Assembly (NCBI GenBank): GCA_963794165.1
Contig: CAWCCT010000001.1
Location: forward strand, 219,556 to 283,555
DNA from: PALSA-350 sp963794165
GTDB lineage: Bacteria; Acidobacteriota; Terriglobia; Terriglobales; Acidobacteriaceae
DNA: 64,000 nucleotides
Direction: 5' to 3'
Made by a program: the position numbers and the translations under genes. The notes below the pieces were generated by a model that worked only from the letters and a program-made list of their open reading frames with translations, was not told where the DNA came from and made no database searches. Below, in pieces: positions 26,181-36,047 of the stretch. How positions within the stretch are numbered: the stretch's first letter is position 1; the number at the start of each line of letters is the position of its first letter.

Positions 26181-26562
26181 AACAATATGGTATCACCCAT
26201 GGCCCCACGCAAGTGGGAACGACGGGACCCGACCTGATACTGCCCAACCTTAAGCAGGTGGTGATCTGCCATTTCGACTTCCCTGAAGAACATTGGGGGA
26301 CACTTTTGGAGTGGACCCCTTGATTGAGACAGGGAAAATGGTGACAGATTACGTTTGGCTGCTGAGCAGTTTACAGCAGCAGGATAGTGCGAGAAGCTGG
26401 TTGCGGCCGGCGAAGCGGACGTGGGCACTGCTGGAGAGCAACCCAGGAAGGAATAACCGGCTGAAGACTCATCGGAACGATGGTCGCCAGGCAGGCGGAG
26501 CGGCCTGTTCCGCCTCCGCTTGGTTCCATCGGACTGATAGATCTTCTTATGCCTCGAAAAAC

Positions 26563-27423
26563 TCATGCTGAAATTGCCTCTTGCTTTTGGTAAGTAAGAG
26601 CTTCAAAAGCCACCGGCGACATGTACCCGATGCTGGAGTGAAGCCTTCGGCAGTTGTAGATGTCGTCCAGGAACTCTTGAATATGCAGTAAAGCATCGTC
26701 GCGATCGCGATAGCTGTGGAGGTAGACCTCCTCGCACTTAAGCGTTCGCATAAAGCTTTCAGCTAGCGCATTATCGTACGGATTGCCGGTGCGGCTCATG
26801 CTAATCCGAATGCCATGAGAGAGCAATACGTCTACATATTCTCGGGCGCAGTACTGCACGCCTCGATCCGTGTGGTGAATCAAGGACGGAGCCACCGGAC
26901 GATCCGCTAGAGCTAGTATGAGCGCTTCCAGAGCAAGCTCAGCGCGAAGATGATTGTCCAGTGCCCAGCCGATGACCTTGCGCGAGTAAGCGTCCAGCAC
27001 GACGGCGAGATACAAAAATGATTCTCGCAGGCGGATGTAAGTGATATCCGCTACCCAGAGCTGATTGATTTCGTTCGGTTTCCAATCGCGCGTCAAGTTC
27101 GGATACACGGCATAAGTGTGACGGGAGTCGGTCGTGCACACATAGCGCCGTTTGCGTAGGCAGAGCAGGTTGTCGGCCTGCATCAGGCGGATCACTCGCT
27201 TGCGGTTTACAACCCTACCTTGTTCGCGCAGCTCCCTGGCCACGCGGCGCGACCCGTAACAGCGGTTCTCCAGACAAATTCGTTGTATCTGCCCGCGCAG
27301 TTCGGTATCAGCCTGGCGTGGAAAATGCTCCTCGAAATGGCGGTAGAATCCTGACCGGCCTAACCTCGCGGCCTGACAGGCTTCCGTGATGGACAAACCC
27401 GCTTTGCCTTCCAGCTGCATCAC
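26563..27423 (-). CDS. IS3-family transposase OrfB (DDE integrase)
   Basis: 286 residues. N-terminal HTH_21-like part (RLGRSGFYRHFEEHF; ENRCYGSRRVARELREQG), then the rve core with the DDE triad in VADITYIRL, HHTDRGVQYCA and DNALAESFMRTLKCEEVY. It overlaps orfA by 4 bp (GTGA), so expression is by coupling or by frameshifting into an OrfAB fusion. Intact and identical in the predicted protein to copy 2. Confidence 0.95.
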   Translation of the reverse strand: MMQLEGKAGLSITEACQAARLGRSGFYRHFEEHFPRQADTELRGQIQRICLENRCYGSRRVARELREQGRVVNRKRVIRLMQADNLLCLRKRRYVCTTDSRHTYAVYPNLTRDWKPNEINQLWVADITYIRLRESFLYLAVVLDAYSRKVIGWALDNHLRAELALEALILALADRPVAPSLIHHTDRGVQYCAREYVDVLLSHGIRISMSRTGNPYDNALAESFMRTLKCEEVYLHSYRDRDDALLHIQEFLDDIYNCRRLHSSIGYMSPVAFEALTYQKQEAISA

Positions 27424-27791
27424 TTCTCCGTACAGCGCGCCTCGCCAGGCGCGCTGTTCTTCGAGCGTGCTTCCTTTACTCGCTTGAAGGCTCTTGCTAA
27501 AAAATCGTTTTCCATCGCAAGCCGACCGATCCGCCGCTCCAACTCGGCTATCCGCCGATCGGCCGCCGTCGCACCCGGCTCCGTTTTCATAACCAGCCCC
27601 GAGCCACCCCGCGGCCGGCCCCGCGTCTTCTTGAAACCATCCTTGCCCGCCAAGCGATACGCGTCGCGCCAGCGGTAAAGTATGCTTCGCTTGATCTTGA
27701 ACTCCGTGCTCAAAGACAGCACGCTCTCCCCGTTCAGAATCCGCTGGGCAATGGCGCTGCGAAACTCCACACTGAATACTCGGACTGCCAT
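27420..27791 (-). CDS. IS3-family OrfA (HTH protein)
   Basis: 123 residues. VEFRSAIAQRILNGESVLSLSTEFKIKRSILYRWRDAYR is the HTH_Tnp_1 domain; ADRRIAELERRIGRLAMENDFLARAFKRV is the leucine-zipper-like part used for OrfA/OrfAB dimerisation. ATG at 27791 follows GAACGGAGG. Intact. Confidence 0.93.
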   Translation of the reverse strand: MAVRVFSVEFRSAIAQRILNGESVLSLSTEFKIKRSILYRWRDAYRLAGKDGFKKTRGRPRGGSGLVMKTEPGATAADRRIAELERRIGRLAMENDFLARAFKRVKEARSKNSAPGEARCTEK

Positions 27792-27853
27792 CCGAACCTC
27801 CGTTCGCTGCAGTTTGTCCCTATTTTCAGTGTCTCAAGTTTGGGGTCCAGACG

Positions 27854-29491
27854 GCAGTGTGTCGGAGATAGATGTGAGAAGTGCACCAAAAGTGGTCGCG
27901 CTCCGGAGGAGAATCTCGTAGGATTGGCTGGTGAACAAGCGTTTTCGAGTTTGTAGCCACGACCAGCCGTTATTGCTTCCGCCCTCTCTGCAGGACTGGC
28001 TACCTGAGAGTCACTTGGCGCGATTTGTAGCTGACGTGATGAACGAGCTGGACCTGTCTTCTATCTACGCCAGCTATGAACGAAGTGATGGGCGAGGTTT
28101 GTCAGCGTACCATCCACTGTTGATGGCGCGGTTGTTGCTTTACGGTTACTGCATCGGAATCACGAGTTCCCGCAAGATCGAGCAGGCTACTTACGATAAC
28201 GTTGCATTTCGCTATTTGTCTTCCGACCAGCATCCCGACCACGATACCCTTGCTGCTTTTCGTCAGCAACATGTGGAAGCGCTGGCGGGCTTGTTTGTAC
28301 AAGCCCTGAGACTGTGTCAGAAGGCTGGTCTGGTGAAATTGGGAAATGTGTCGATCGACGGCACGAAGATGAAGGCCAACGCTAGCACTCGGCGCTCGGT
28401 AAGGTACGAACGCATCAGCGAACGGGAACAACACTGGCGCGCCGAGGTAGCGCGATTGCTGCGGCAAGCACAGCAGACCGATCGTGAGGAAGAGCGGCGC
28501 CTCGGGCTGGACCAGTTGGCCAATCAACTACCCGATGAGTTAGCAAATGCCCAAAAGCGTTTCGAGCGACTGCAGCAAGCCAAGGCGGAGTTAGAACAGG
28601 AAGCACAGGCACAACTAAAAGCCGCATTGGACGGCTATACTCCGGGCAAACGTGGTCCCCGTGGAAAAGCGGAACAGACAAGCCAGCCGTCTAAGGATCG
28701 CAGACAGCGCGAGAAGGATAAGAAGCAGCGTCTGCGAGCGAGAAAGAACGCCGTCTCGCCCAGCCGGCAATATAACTTCGTCGATCCTGACTCGCGAGTG
28801 ATGAAAGACAGCGGGGAAAGAGGCTTTGTGCAGGCTTACAACGCACAGATCGCCGTGGACTCGAAAGCGCAGATCATCGTGGCCGCAGAGCTAACTCAGC
28901 AACCTATTGATCGTCAGCAGTTGCTACCCATGGTGAAGACTCTACGGAAAACACTGCAAGCGGTGCCAACAACCATCACCGCCGATGCGGGCTACTGGGA
29001 CACCACCAGCCTGCAGGATCCGGCGATGAGCGGCATTGAAATGCTGGTCGCACCTGACTCCAAGCCGCATATACCAGGTAAACCTTTGCCGCCCTGCGCA
29101 CCGCGCAGCCAGGAAGCGTTTGACATGAGAAAAGTTCTGGCCACAGAGGATGGTAAAGCGCGGTATGCACTTCGACAGACAACGGTGGAACCGGTATTCG
29201 GCCAGATCAAAGAAGCACGTGGTATCCGCAGGTTCCGCTTACGAGGCCTGTTGAACGTGACATCAGAGTGGAAATTTATTTGCGCCACGCACAATCTTCT
29301 CAAACTGTTCCGCCATCGAGCGGCTCTGGCTCACGCTTAACGCCACGAACGCAACTACCCCGCACGCACATCACTTCAACAGCTCATAGCCTCTCAATCA
29401 GATGTTGCTAGCGACCTAGAAAATCTCCCTTCCACAGACTCCGCTACTGCTTCTTGCCCAATAATGAAGCAGTTTCTCTCCGACACACTGC
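27854..29491 (+). mobile_element. IS1182-family insertion sequence
   Basis: About 1638 bp bounded by the inverted repeat GCAGTGTGTCGGAGA at 27854 and its complement TCTCCGACACACTGC at 29477-29491. It sits 4 bp from the end of IS3 copy 1. It carries one complete transposase gene. Flanking duplication not evident. Confidence 0.88.
27931..29340 (+). CDS. IS1182-family transposase
   Basis: 469 residues from a GTG. N-terminal DUF772 part (PESHLARFVADVMNELDLSSIY, YHPLLMARLLLYGYCIGI, SRKIEQATYDNVAFRYL), VSIDGTKMKANAS with the first Asp, a long coiled region (about 185-275), then a YNAQIAVDSKAQIIV strand, ITADAGYWDT with the second Asp and QTTVEPVFGQIKEARG with the Glu and the GI-RFR tail. Full-length DDE transposase with no lesion, so the element may be active. 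Confidence 0.95.
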   Translation: MNKRFRVCSHDQPLLLPPSLQDWLPESHLARFVADVMNELDLSSIYASYERSDGRGLSAYHPLLMARLLLYGYCIGITSSRKIEQATYDNVAFRYLSSDQHPDHDTLAAFRQQHVEALAGLFVQALRLCQKAGLVKLGNVSIDGTKMKANASTRRSVRYERISEREQHWRAEVARLLRQAQQTDREEERRLGLDQLANQLPDELANAQKRFERLQQAKAELEQEAQAQLKAALDGYTPGKRGPRGKAEQTSQPSKDRRQREKDKKQRLRARKNAVSPSRQYNFVDPDSRVMKDSGERGFVQAYNAQIAVDSKAQIIVAAELTQQPIDRQQLLPMVKTLRKTLQAVPTTITADAGYWDTTSLQDPAMSGIEMLVAPDSKPHIPGKPLPPCAPRSQEAFDMRKVLATEDGKARYALRQTTVEPVFGQIKEARGIRRFRLRGLLNVTSEWKFICATHNLLKLFRHRAALAHA

Positions 29492-29527
29492 AGTCCGTCC
29501 CGCATCACCCTGTCCTTCAATGCTCTG

Positions 29528-30964
29528 TCACCGCTCTTGGTGTTGATAGCTGCTTCGAAGCGTTACAAGCCGACGGGTGAGTTCCTCGGCGGTTAGCCAG
29601 CGGCCGCCCGCCATGACCCCGGCAATCTTAGAGGTGTTTTTGACATCTTCGAGAGGATTCGCATTCAGGAGCAAGAGGTCGGCTCGCTTTCCCGCAGTTA
29701 CCACCCCAAACTCCTCTCCTTGGTTGAGGAATTCCGCTGCGTCAATCGTGCCAGTGCGAATCGCTTCATAGGGTGTCATTTCCGCTGCGACAAACTTCTC
29801 CAACTCCTCATGGAGGGAAAAACCTGGCAGGGTGCCGGGCTTCATGGTGTCCGTTCCGAGCAACAAATGAACGCCGCCCCTGTGGAGAGCTGAAACGATG
29901 GCCAAGTCCACTGCCTGCCCACGTGGGGTGGCCCGCGGGTCTATGCTTTTGTGGGGATACATCGTCCGGTAACGATCGAAAACCGCAGGAGGAACGTAGC
30001 TTGCTTCGTCAAGCCAAGTCGGGTCGGTTCGAGGGAGGTCATTGACGACCAAGGTGGGACAGACCCATGAGTTGGCGTCCTTTATGGCCTGGGCGATAGC
30101 CGGAAGCTTCGCCAAATCGGCATCTCGGATCAGGTCGGCAAGCGACTTGCCTTTTACTCCGGGGCCGTCCGGTTGTAGGGAGGGACGAAGGCCGTCAAGA
30201 TGCTCGATCGAATCCTGATGGACAGCAAGTACCCCTTCCAGTCCCACGCTCAACGGTACGTGACCAACTACGGGCAGTCCCTCTTGACGTGCCGCCACCA
30301 CTATCGCCGCGTATTCGTCCCTCGAAAGCCCGCTGTAGACCTTGATCGCGACGTAGCCATGTCTCTTATCCGATCGAACAGCCTCCTCGGCCTGTGCAGA
30401 TGTCTCCACGATCCGAACACTTTGCCAGTCGGGCGGGTTGCCGTCTGTGATTGGTCCGGTTGAATAGACATGTGGTCCCGGAACACGACCCGATTCGATT
30501 TCTCTCGCAAAAGCATCGATGGTCTCGCTTCCCCACATATTTCGAACCGTGGTTATTCCGTTGGCAAGAAACATAAGAGCGTAAGCAGTGTTCTCGCGCT
30601 CGTGATCGCTCGATGCTGACGCGGGTATCCCTGGTGTTCTGCCAGAATAGCCTTGCGTCAAAAGCGGAGCATTTTGAGGAAGAGCTTCCCGGACGAAATG
30701 AACGTGCATGTCAGTGAGTCCGGGCATGAGAAATTTGCCTTTGCCTTCGATCCTCGTTGTGCCGCGAGCGACTTTAACGAGCGAAGAGGGCCCGATTTGG
30801 CCAATCCTTCCGCCTTCAATCACCACCGTTCGATGCGGCAGTATCTGCTCCTTGTCCATGGGAACCACTGTGACGTCAACAAAAGCCACAGGTCGTTCCT
30901 GAGCACCCAACCAAGGCGCCAGAGCCAAAGAGAAGATCAAAAGCCGGGCCAGGTTCTTATCCAC
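29528..30964 (-). CDS. Exported amidohydrolase-family metalloenzyme
   Basis: 478 residues from GTG 30964 (GGGAGGGGG upstream). Residues 1-21 are a signal peptide ending LGAQ. Metal-site motifs of the amidohydrolase superfamily are in order: LMPGLTDMHVHF (HxH), VAIKVYSGL (bridging Lys), PVVGHVPL, DSIEHLDGL and LLLGTDTM (final Asp). The C-terminal TAGKRADLLLLNANPLEDV closes the composite beta domain. Such periplasmic enzymes in soil bacteria are imidazolonepropionase- or prolidase-like; the actual substrate is unknown. Confidence 0.92.
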   Translation of the reverse strand: MDKNLARLLIFSLALAPWLGAQERPVAFVDVTVVPMDKEQILPHRTVVIEGGRIGQIGPSSLVKVARGTTRIEGKGKFLMPGLTDMHVHFVREALPQNAPLLTQGYSGRTPGIPASASSDHERENTAYALMFLANGITTVRNMWGSETIDAFAREIESGRVPGPHVYSTGPITDGNPPDWQSVRIVETSAQAEEAVRSDKRHGYVAIKVYSGLSRDEYAAIVVAARQEGLPVVGHVPLSVGLEGVLAVHQDSIEHLDGLRPSLQPDGPGVKGKSLADLIRDADLAKLPAIAQAIKDANSWVCPTLVVNDLPRTDPTWLDEASYVPPAVFDRYRTMYPHKSIDPRATPRGQAVDLAIVSALHRGGVHLLLGTDTMKPGTLPGFSLHEELEKFVAAEMTPYEAIRTGTIDAAEFLNQGEEFGVVTAGKRADLLLLNANPLEDVKNTSKIAGVMAGGRWLTAEELTRRLVTLRSSYQHQER

Positions 30965-31119
30965 ACCCCCCTCCCGTCAGCACTAAGCGAGTGGGATTTA
31001 GTTGTAGCACAGCGCAACATATCTAACGAAGTCGGCTCCTCGGACAGTTGGCCAATCAAAGCTGACGTGGAGTTCCCCTGAATGGGGTTTGCGGTAACTT
31101 GCCCCCGCCGGAGCCCTTT

Positions 31120-31816
31120 GGCTGAGGAAGTTAAGCTCGGCGCGTGAGCTGTCCCGGCAGTGTGAGTTCGAGCCCGGCTCGTTGTGGCTTTGTGGGTGCC
31201 AATCGATCAGCTATCGGACCCTATCCGGATTTCGCTCCGACCATCAAGTGGCGCTGGATGATCTGTTTGTCCAAGTGCTTGGCATGTTGAGCGCCGAAGG
31301 GCTGATCACCATGGAGCGAGTAACCTTGGACGGCACCAAGATAAAGGCCAACGCCAGTGGCAACACTTTCCGGCGCAAGGAAAAACTAGAAGCTCATCTG
31401 GCACTCGCGCGAGAACAAGTGCAGAAGATGAACGCGCAAGCGGCGGAAGAAGATAAACGAGCCAGCCGTCAGGTGGCTGCACAACGGCGTGCAGCCCGGC
31501 AACGAAAAAGCCGTTTGGAGTCTGCGGTGCGTGAGGTAGAGCGGCTGCAGCAAACAAGGAAGCGAGATCCCAAGGAGTTTGTCGCCAGAGCCTCCAGCAC
31601 CGACCCACAGGCGCACGTGATGAGAAACGGTGAAGGTGGAACGGTGCCGAGCTATAACGTGCAGTTGGTCACGGATACTACCCACGGGCTGGTAGTAAAC
31701 GTGGAGGCCACGACCGACGCGACTGACTATCGCCAGTTGGAGCCTGCCCTGGGGATTATGCGTCAGGGATTATGCGTCAGACGGGACTGGGACTTTGCGG
31801 AAGCAGCTTGCTAAAA
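31120..31816 (+). pseudogene. IS1182-family transposase remnant
   Basis: The frame is open from about 31120 (RKLSSARELSRQCEFEPGSL) through VTLDGTKIKANASGNTFRRKE, a coiled region, and SYNVQLVTDTTHGLVVNVEAT to ATDYRQLEPAL. It lacks the first ~60 residues and everything after the third catalytic segment, so no functional transposase can be made. It is a different lineage from the intact IS1182 at 27931. A direct duplication of 14 bp (GGGATTATGCGTCA) and a hairpin mark the 3' break. Confidence 0.85.
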
Positions 31817-31826
31817 GTCCCAGTCA
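31776..31826. repeat. Hairpin with copy at 58801
   Basis: GACTGGGACTTT (31785-31796) and AAAGTCCCAGTC (31814-31825) form a perfect 12-bp stem. The 37 bases from 31776 recur exactly at 58801-58837, where the right arm is degraded. Confidence 0.8.
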
Positions 31827-31845
31827 TTCTGCTCGGACCAAAAAA

Positions 31846-31917
31846 TAGTGACCAGACGGGACGTAACCCATGATAGCGCTGGCGAAGTCCCGTCTTGCGA
31901 CTACTTTTCTAGCCAAT
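31846..31917. repeat. Long hairpin, same family as 21275-21343
   Basis: AATAGTGACCAGACGGGACG on the left pairs with CGTCTTGCGACTACTTTT on the right, with a TAACCCATGATAGCGCTGGC centre. The left arm matches the 21275 hairpin except for a few bases. Confidence 0.7.
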
Positions 31918-32021
31918 AATTCTCCCTATTGAGTCTGTTATGGGGAAAATGGTAATCGCCTGCGGAGGGCTGGCTGAAGCGCGATCTAGTAATTCTCCTT
32001 TGGGCTGGGTAGAATTATTGC

Positions 32022-32636
32022 ATGACAGACAAGGCTTACACCCCTGCAGAGGCATCGGCTGTTGTCAGGCGGCCCCTGAAGGCGGTGCACAAAGTGCTCG
32101 ATTCTCGTCTCATTCGGCCTCAGCGATCGCGCCAGGGGAATCATATCCAGCGACTATTGTCCGCGGCGGATCTGGTCTACCTGCGGCTCGAAGCGGAAGG
32201 GGTCGGGCTTCTCCCCGTGGCGACGCGGCGTGAAGTGGCGCGAGAGATTGAGTCGGCGCCCAATGCAGACTTCATAGTCGTGTCCGGCAGTTCGGCTCTC
32301 GTCATACAAGTGAAGAACGCACGCAAGGACGTGGAGCGGGAGTTGAAGCGTCTTCGCAAGGCGCAACGCATGGCGGTTTCCGACCCCGAAATCATGGGCG
32401 GCACGCCGGTGTATCGCGGTACGCGGGTTCCAGTAGATATGGTGGCTGCGATGCTTGCGCAGGGCGCTTCGACCCAAGAGATAATAGAGGGTTATCCGTC
32501 CCTGAGCCAAGAGCGAGTGGAACTGTCGCCGCTTTATGTCGCCGCGTTTCCCCGTCGTGGCCGGCCCGCCCACCGTCCCTGGGCGAAACAAAAACCATTG
32601 CACGTGGCACGGTATAAGCTGGCAAAAAAGGCGTAG
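32022..32636 (+). CDS. Antitoxin with MerR-like N-terminus and DUF433 domain
   Basis: 204 residues. The N-terminal half (YTPAEASAVVRRPLKAVHKVL, LLSAADLVYLRL) resembles a MerR-type DNA-binding head; the C-terminal half is DUF433 (SDPEIMGGTPVYRGTRVPVDMVAAMLAQGASTQEIIEGYPSL). The same architecture occurs at 51833. It is followed at once by a broken DUF5615 toxin. Intact. Confidence 0.88.
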   Translation: MTDKAYTPAEASAVVRRPLKAVHKVLDSRLIRPQRSRQGNHIQRLLSAADLVYLRLEAEGVGLLPVATRREVAREIESAPNADFIVVSGSSALVIQVKNARKDVERELKRLRKAQRMAVSDPEIMGGTPVYRGTRVPVDMVAAMLAQGASTQEIIEGYPSLSQERVELSPLYVAAFPRRGRPAHRPWAKQKPLHVARYKLAKKA

Positions 32637-33015
32637 TGGCGAAACTGTTGATCCACGAATGCCTGCACACCTCCCTGCTCGAACTGGCTCACGCGGCAGG
32701 ACACATCGCGATCATGTTACGTATCTGGGGCTCGGCAGTTCTAAAGACCGGGAGCCTGTGAAGCTCAGTGTGGAGCGGGATTACACATTTGTTACGAACA
32801 ACCGGTTGGGTTTTGTGGCCCTTTATCGTCGGACACCGTTGCACGCCGGCCTCGTCATCATCGTTCCGAACGTTAAACCTGCTCTTCAACGGCAACTCTT
32901 CGAGACGGCGCTGCGTTCGATCAGTGAACGGGATCTGGTCAACACCGTGATGGAAGTCGGATACAGTGATGAGCAAATCGAGTGCCGCCAGTACCCGCTA
33001 TCACTTGGTTTTTAG
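32636..33015 (+). pseudogene. DUF5615 PIN-like toxin, frameshifted
   Basis: A GTG overlapping the DUF433 stop begins AKLLIHECLHTSLLELAHAAGH; then, after a frameshift near 32705, a second frame gives RDHVTYLGLG...ERDYTFVTNNRLGFVALYR and TPLHAGLVIIVPNVKPALQR, ending at 33015. Compared with the intact relative at 52473, the catalytic DEC is HEC here, so both the frame and the first acidic residue are lost. Confidence 0.85.
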
Positions 33016-33513
33016 AGCTAAGAAACCAGGGGATAGGCCACCAGTTCTTTTGGGTAAAGGGAAAAGAGCAATGCGCGCTCGGCCGTCCGCGGGTTCGACG
33101 CCCAACGAGGGATCGGAGAGGCCATTTTCGCTTTCCGCAGCCGCACGCGCCGCCCCGCTCAGCAATCCCACCACTCACTACTAATACCCGCAGGGAGTAA
33201 CTTCCAGTTAACTCCCCCTGCCTCCTCATGTTTATTTTCAAAGGTCCTTGTGCGCCACAAACATCCCGTGGGATCGTTAATCCAGCAACCAACTGAGGGG
33301 TTCGTAACCACCACAGAACCTCTATAGCATTTTTGCTAATGGTGTAGACCAGGAAACTGAACTCGACGCGGCCATTCCGCCAAACCCAGGGCCCCCGGGC
33401 ACACGGTCTTTGCGTGCCTGGGGTGGACAGTAGGGCCGCACATAACTGATCTCACCAGACCACAGTATTTGCAAGAATGCGTTAAGAATAAGCAACCAAA
33501 GGAGTGACCTTTC
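33016..33513. other. Intergenic, no gene recognised
   Basis: About 500 bases. Small frames on both strands have no ribosome sites or recognisable products. AGGAG at 33500-33504 belongs to the next gene. Confidence 0.5.
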
Positions 33514-34944
33514 ATGGCAACCAGTCCAAACCAAACCTCGGAAGACCTACCTGCCCCGGCGAGCCGTGGGACCACCTCGTTCCCCTACGTGCCCACCGGC
33601 GCCGAAGTAGAACACCGCCTAACCCAACTGCGAAGCCTTCTCCCACAGCCAGACCCAAACCCGCCGCCCACTCCCGAGCAGCCAGAGCCTCCGCGCGCTG
33701 CCTCACCTCAACCACCCACCCATCAGGAGCTCGACCAAGCCGCCCTCCACGGACTCGCCGGACACATCGTGAACACCCTCGCGCCCCACACCGAAGCGCA
33801 TCCCGCCGCACTCCTCCTCCAATTCCTCGCCGCCTTCGGCAATCTCATCGGCCCCGGCCCCCACTGCATGGTCGAATCCACCCGCCACGCCCTCAACCTC
33901 TTCGTCATCCTCGTCGGCGATTCCAGCAAAGCCCGCAAAGGCACCAGCTGGAACCTCATCGCCAACCTCTTCGCCGGCGTCGACCCCTCCTGGCTCTCCA
34001 CCCGCGTCAACAGCGCGCGCCTCACCGCCAACGGCCTCGTCCGGGCCCTCCGCGATCAGCAGCCGCCCACCGACCGCCGTCTCCTCGCCCTCTCGGAGGA
34101 GTTCGCCACCGTCGTCCACTCCCTCAAGCGCGGCAACGGTCACCTCTCTCCCCTCCTTCGTTGCGCCTGGGATAATGGCAATCTCCCCACCCTCGACATG
34201 CACCACCAACTGCGCGCCACCGGCACCCACCTCAGCCTCATCGCGCATATCACCCAGCGGGAACTCACCCAAACATTCCAGCGTGAACAGGCCCATAACG
34301 GCTTCGCCAACCGCTGCCTTTGGACATGGGTCGAGCGCAGCAACTGCCTCCCCGGCGGCGGCAGCGCGCCCGCGCATGAACTATCCGCCATCGCCGGCAC
34401 ACTTCAAGACGCCGTTGCCTGGGCCACCGCGCGGCCCGAAATCCTTTTTCGCCGCGACGCAGAGGCCCAGCAGCTTTGGGCAGATTGTTATGAGTCGCTC
34501 AGCTATCGTCATCCCGGTCTGCGGGGCGCAGCCACAAGCCGTGGCGAGGCCCAGGTCCTGCGCCTCAGCGCCCTCTATGCCGCGCTCGACTCCAGCGAAA
34601 TTGTCTGCCTCCCCCACCTCGAAGCGGCCTACGCAGTATGGACCTACTGCTACCAAAGCGCCGTCCGCCTCTTCGGCCTGGCTACCGGAGACCCCATCGC
34701 CGACCGCATTCGCGAGGCCGTCGAAGCCGCCCCCAACGGCCTCTCAAGGAATCAGATCAGTCGTCTCTTCTATGGCCACGTCGGTAGCGAACGCATCGAT
34801 GCTGCGCTCGAACAACTTGCCGCCTTCGGCGCACTCGCCGCTTACAAAGAGCAAACGAGCGGTCGAAGCTCTACCTTCTGGTTGCCCGTCCAACAACAGC
34901 AAACCGCAGATACACTTACGGAAAACGAATATTCAGACGAGTAG
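33514..34944 (+). CDS. DUF3987-like P-loop protein
   Basis: 476 residues, ATG at 33514. The first 80 residues are Pro-rich and disordered. Then the DUF3987 ATPase core: LQFLAAFGNLIGPGPH, FVILVGDSSKARKGTSW (Walker-A-like, about 130-146), LLALSEEFATVVHSL (Walker-B-like) and GTHLSLIAHITQRELTQTF; the C-terminal 80 residues form a winged-helix (LSRNQISRLFYGHVGSERIDAALEQL). Related proteins often carry a primase in front and lie on mobile elements; none is here. Codon use is strongly C-rich compared with neighbours, which may indicate separate origin. Confidence 0.8.
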   Translation: MATSPNQTSEDLPAPASRGTTSFPYVPTGAEVEHRLTQLRSLLPQPDPNPPPTPEQPEPPRAASPQPPTHQELDQAALHGLAGHIVNTLAPHTEAHPAALLLQFLAAFGNLIGPGPHCMVESTRHALNLFVILVGDSSKARKGTSWNLIANLFAGVDPSWLSTRVNSARLTANGLVRALRDQQPPTDRRLLALSEEFATVVHSLKRGNGHLSPLLRCAWDNGNLPTLDMHHQLRATGTHLSLIAHITQRELTQTFQREQAHNGFANRCLWTWVERSNCLPGGGSAPAHELSAIAGTLQDAVAWATARPEILFRRDAEAQQLWADCYESLSYRHPGLRGAATSRGEAQVLRLSALYAALDSSEIVCLPHLEAAYAVWTYCYQSAVRLFGLATGDPIADRIREAVEAAPNGLSRNQISRLFYGHVGSERIDAALEQLAAFGALAAYKEQTSGRSSTFWLPVQQQQTADTLTENEYSDE

Positions 34945-35199
34945 GTCTTATCTCGCTTATCACTCAATTTTTTTCGCTTGAAAGGGCTGGCCGGGGGCTT
35001 ATCTCTCTTTTCTCTCACAAAGTGCATTCTTTTTCGGAAAGCGTCGCCGGCGGAAAGCAGACAACACCGAAATCGCTCACCACATCCCAACCAACGTAAG
35101 CGGCCACAGGCTCGTTGGGACCAGAGCCGCAGCCTATGCGCAAACCATCCATATTGCCTCGCCTTGAATATCAATTACATTTAGGCTGCCACTAGGTTG

Positions 35200-36039
35200 A
35201 TGACCATCCGCAGCTCTTTCTTGGTTCTGATCCTGCTAGCGCTTGCGCGTTCGTCTGCTCTAGCGCAGCAGCCCTCGGACATCGATCCGACCGCACTGGT
35301 GCGCCGAGCTGTGCAACATCGCATGGATGCTGCCCAAACCCACCGTCCGCTCCGCTATCTTCTGCGCAAGACGGACGATCAGCGCGACACAACCAAAGAC
35401 ATCATTGAGACCAACGACGGCGATGTTGCCCGCCTGGTCGAGGTTAAAGGCCAGCCGCTGAGCGTCGAGGCCAACCAGGCCGAACTGGAGAGGCTGCATA
35501 CCTTGGCTGACCATCCCGAGATCCAGCAGCATCGTCACCAGCGGGAGCAGAAAGATGCGGCTCGCGTGGACCGCTTGATGCGCCTGTTGCCGGAGGCCTT
35601 CCTGTATCGCTACGAAGGCATGACAGGCTGCGCTGCGGGGTCCTGCTATCGGCTGAGCTTCTCTCCCAATCCTCGCTTCACGCCACCTGATATGGAGGCG
35701 TCGATTTTTCGCGGTCTTGCCGGCGAGGTCTGGATCGATCAAGAGCAGGAACGTCTGACCCGCCTCGATGCGCATGTCATCGCGAATGTTGATTTCGGCT
35801 GGGGCATCCTCGGCAAGCTGGATAAGGGCGGAACCATCCTGCTTGAACAGTCGGACATCGGCGGCCACGACTGGGAACTGACAGACCTGAAGCTGAACCT
35901 GACGGGCAAGGCCTTACTGGTCAAATCTCTGAACATTCAGATAAAGGAGCAGGCCAGCCATTTCACTCAAGTCCCTCCGGACGTGGATTATCGTAAAGCG
36001 ATCCAGCTCCTGGAGAAAGTTAATGGCCATGTAGAGTGA
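35200..36039 (+). CDS. Hypothetical exported protein (acidobacterial type)
   Basis: 279 residues from ATG 35200. Signal peptide to SALAQQ (about 24). The body includes THRPLRYLLRKTDDQRDTTK, a helical segment with HQREQKDAARVDRL, and a beta-rich C-terminal half (AGEVWIDQEQERLTRLDAHV; LDKGGTILLEQSDIGGHDW). The last 25 residues, VPPDVDYRKAIQLLEK, are echoed by a fragment at 48941. LolA/outer-membrane-lipoprotein-sorting-like folds have a similar strand pattern, but I would not name a function. Confidence 0.7.
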   Translation: MTIRSSFLVLILLALARSSALAQQPSDIDPTALVRRAVQHRMDAAQTHRPLRYLLRKTDDQRDTTKDIIETNDGDVARLVEVKGQPLSVEANQAELERLHTLADHPEIQQHRHQREQKDAARVDRLMRLLPEAFLYRYEGMTGCAAGSCYRLSFSPNPRFTPPDMEASIFRGLAGEVWIDQEQERLTRLDAHVIANVDFGWGILGKLDKGGTILLEQSDIGGHDWELTDLKLNLTGKALLVKSLNIQIKEQASHFTQVPPDVDYRKAIQLLEKVNGHVE

Positions 36040-36047
36040 TTTTTGCC

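Larger units (their letters stand above)
26312..27849 (-). mobile_element. IS3-family insertion sequence, copy 1
   Basis: 1538 bp between terminal repeats: left TGGACCCCTTGATTGAGACA, right (as complement) TGGACCCCAAACTTGAGACA, with GGGAAAATGGTGAC against GAAAATAGGGAC after them. It holds orfA and orfB on the minus strand. The copy at 55119-56656 has the same length and the same predicted proteins, in the opposite orientation. Identity extends a few bases further on both sides (GTC and CTCCA), so the true ends may lie slightly outside. No target duplication could be seen. Confidence 0.92.

Noticed and set aside
26250..26311. IS256-type transposase scrap (HFDFPEEHW)
   Set aside because: Roughly 15 codons before IS3 copy 1 look like the FPAEHW region, but the stretch is too short to prove.
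33085..33130. tRNA-like GGGTTCGACGCCC
   Set aside because: Resembles a T-arm but no acceptor, D or anticodon arms can be built around it.
33703..34377. Long minus-strand frame opposite the DUF3987 gene
   Set aside because: Antisense to a recognisable protein with C-rich codons; low-complexity composition typical of a shadow frame.
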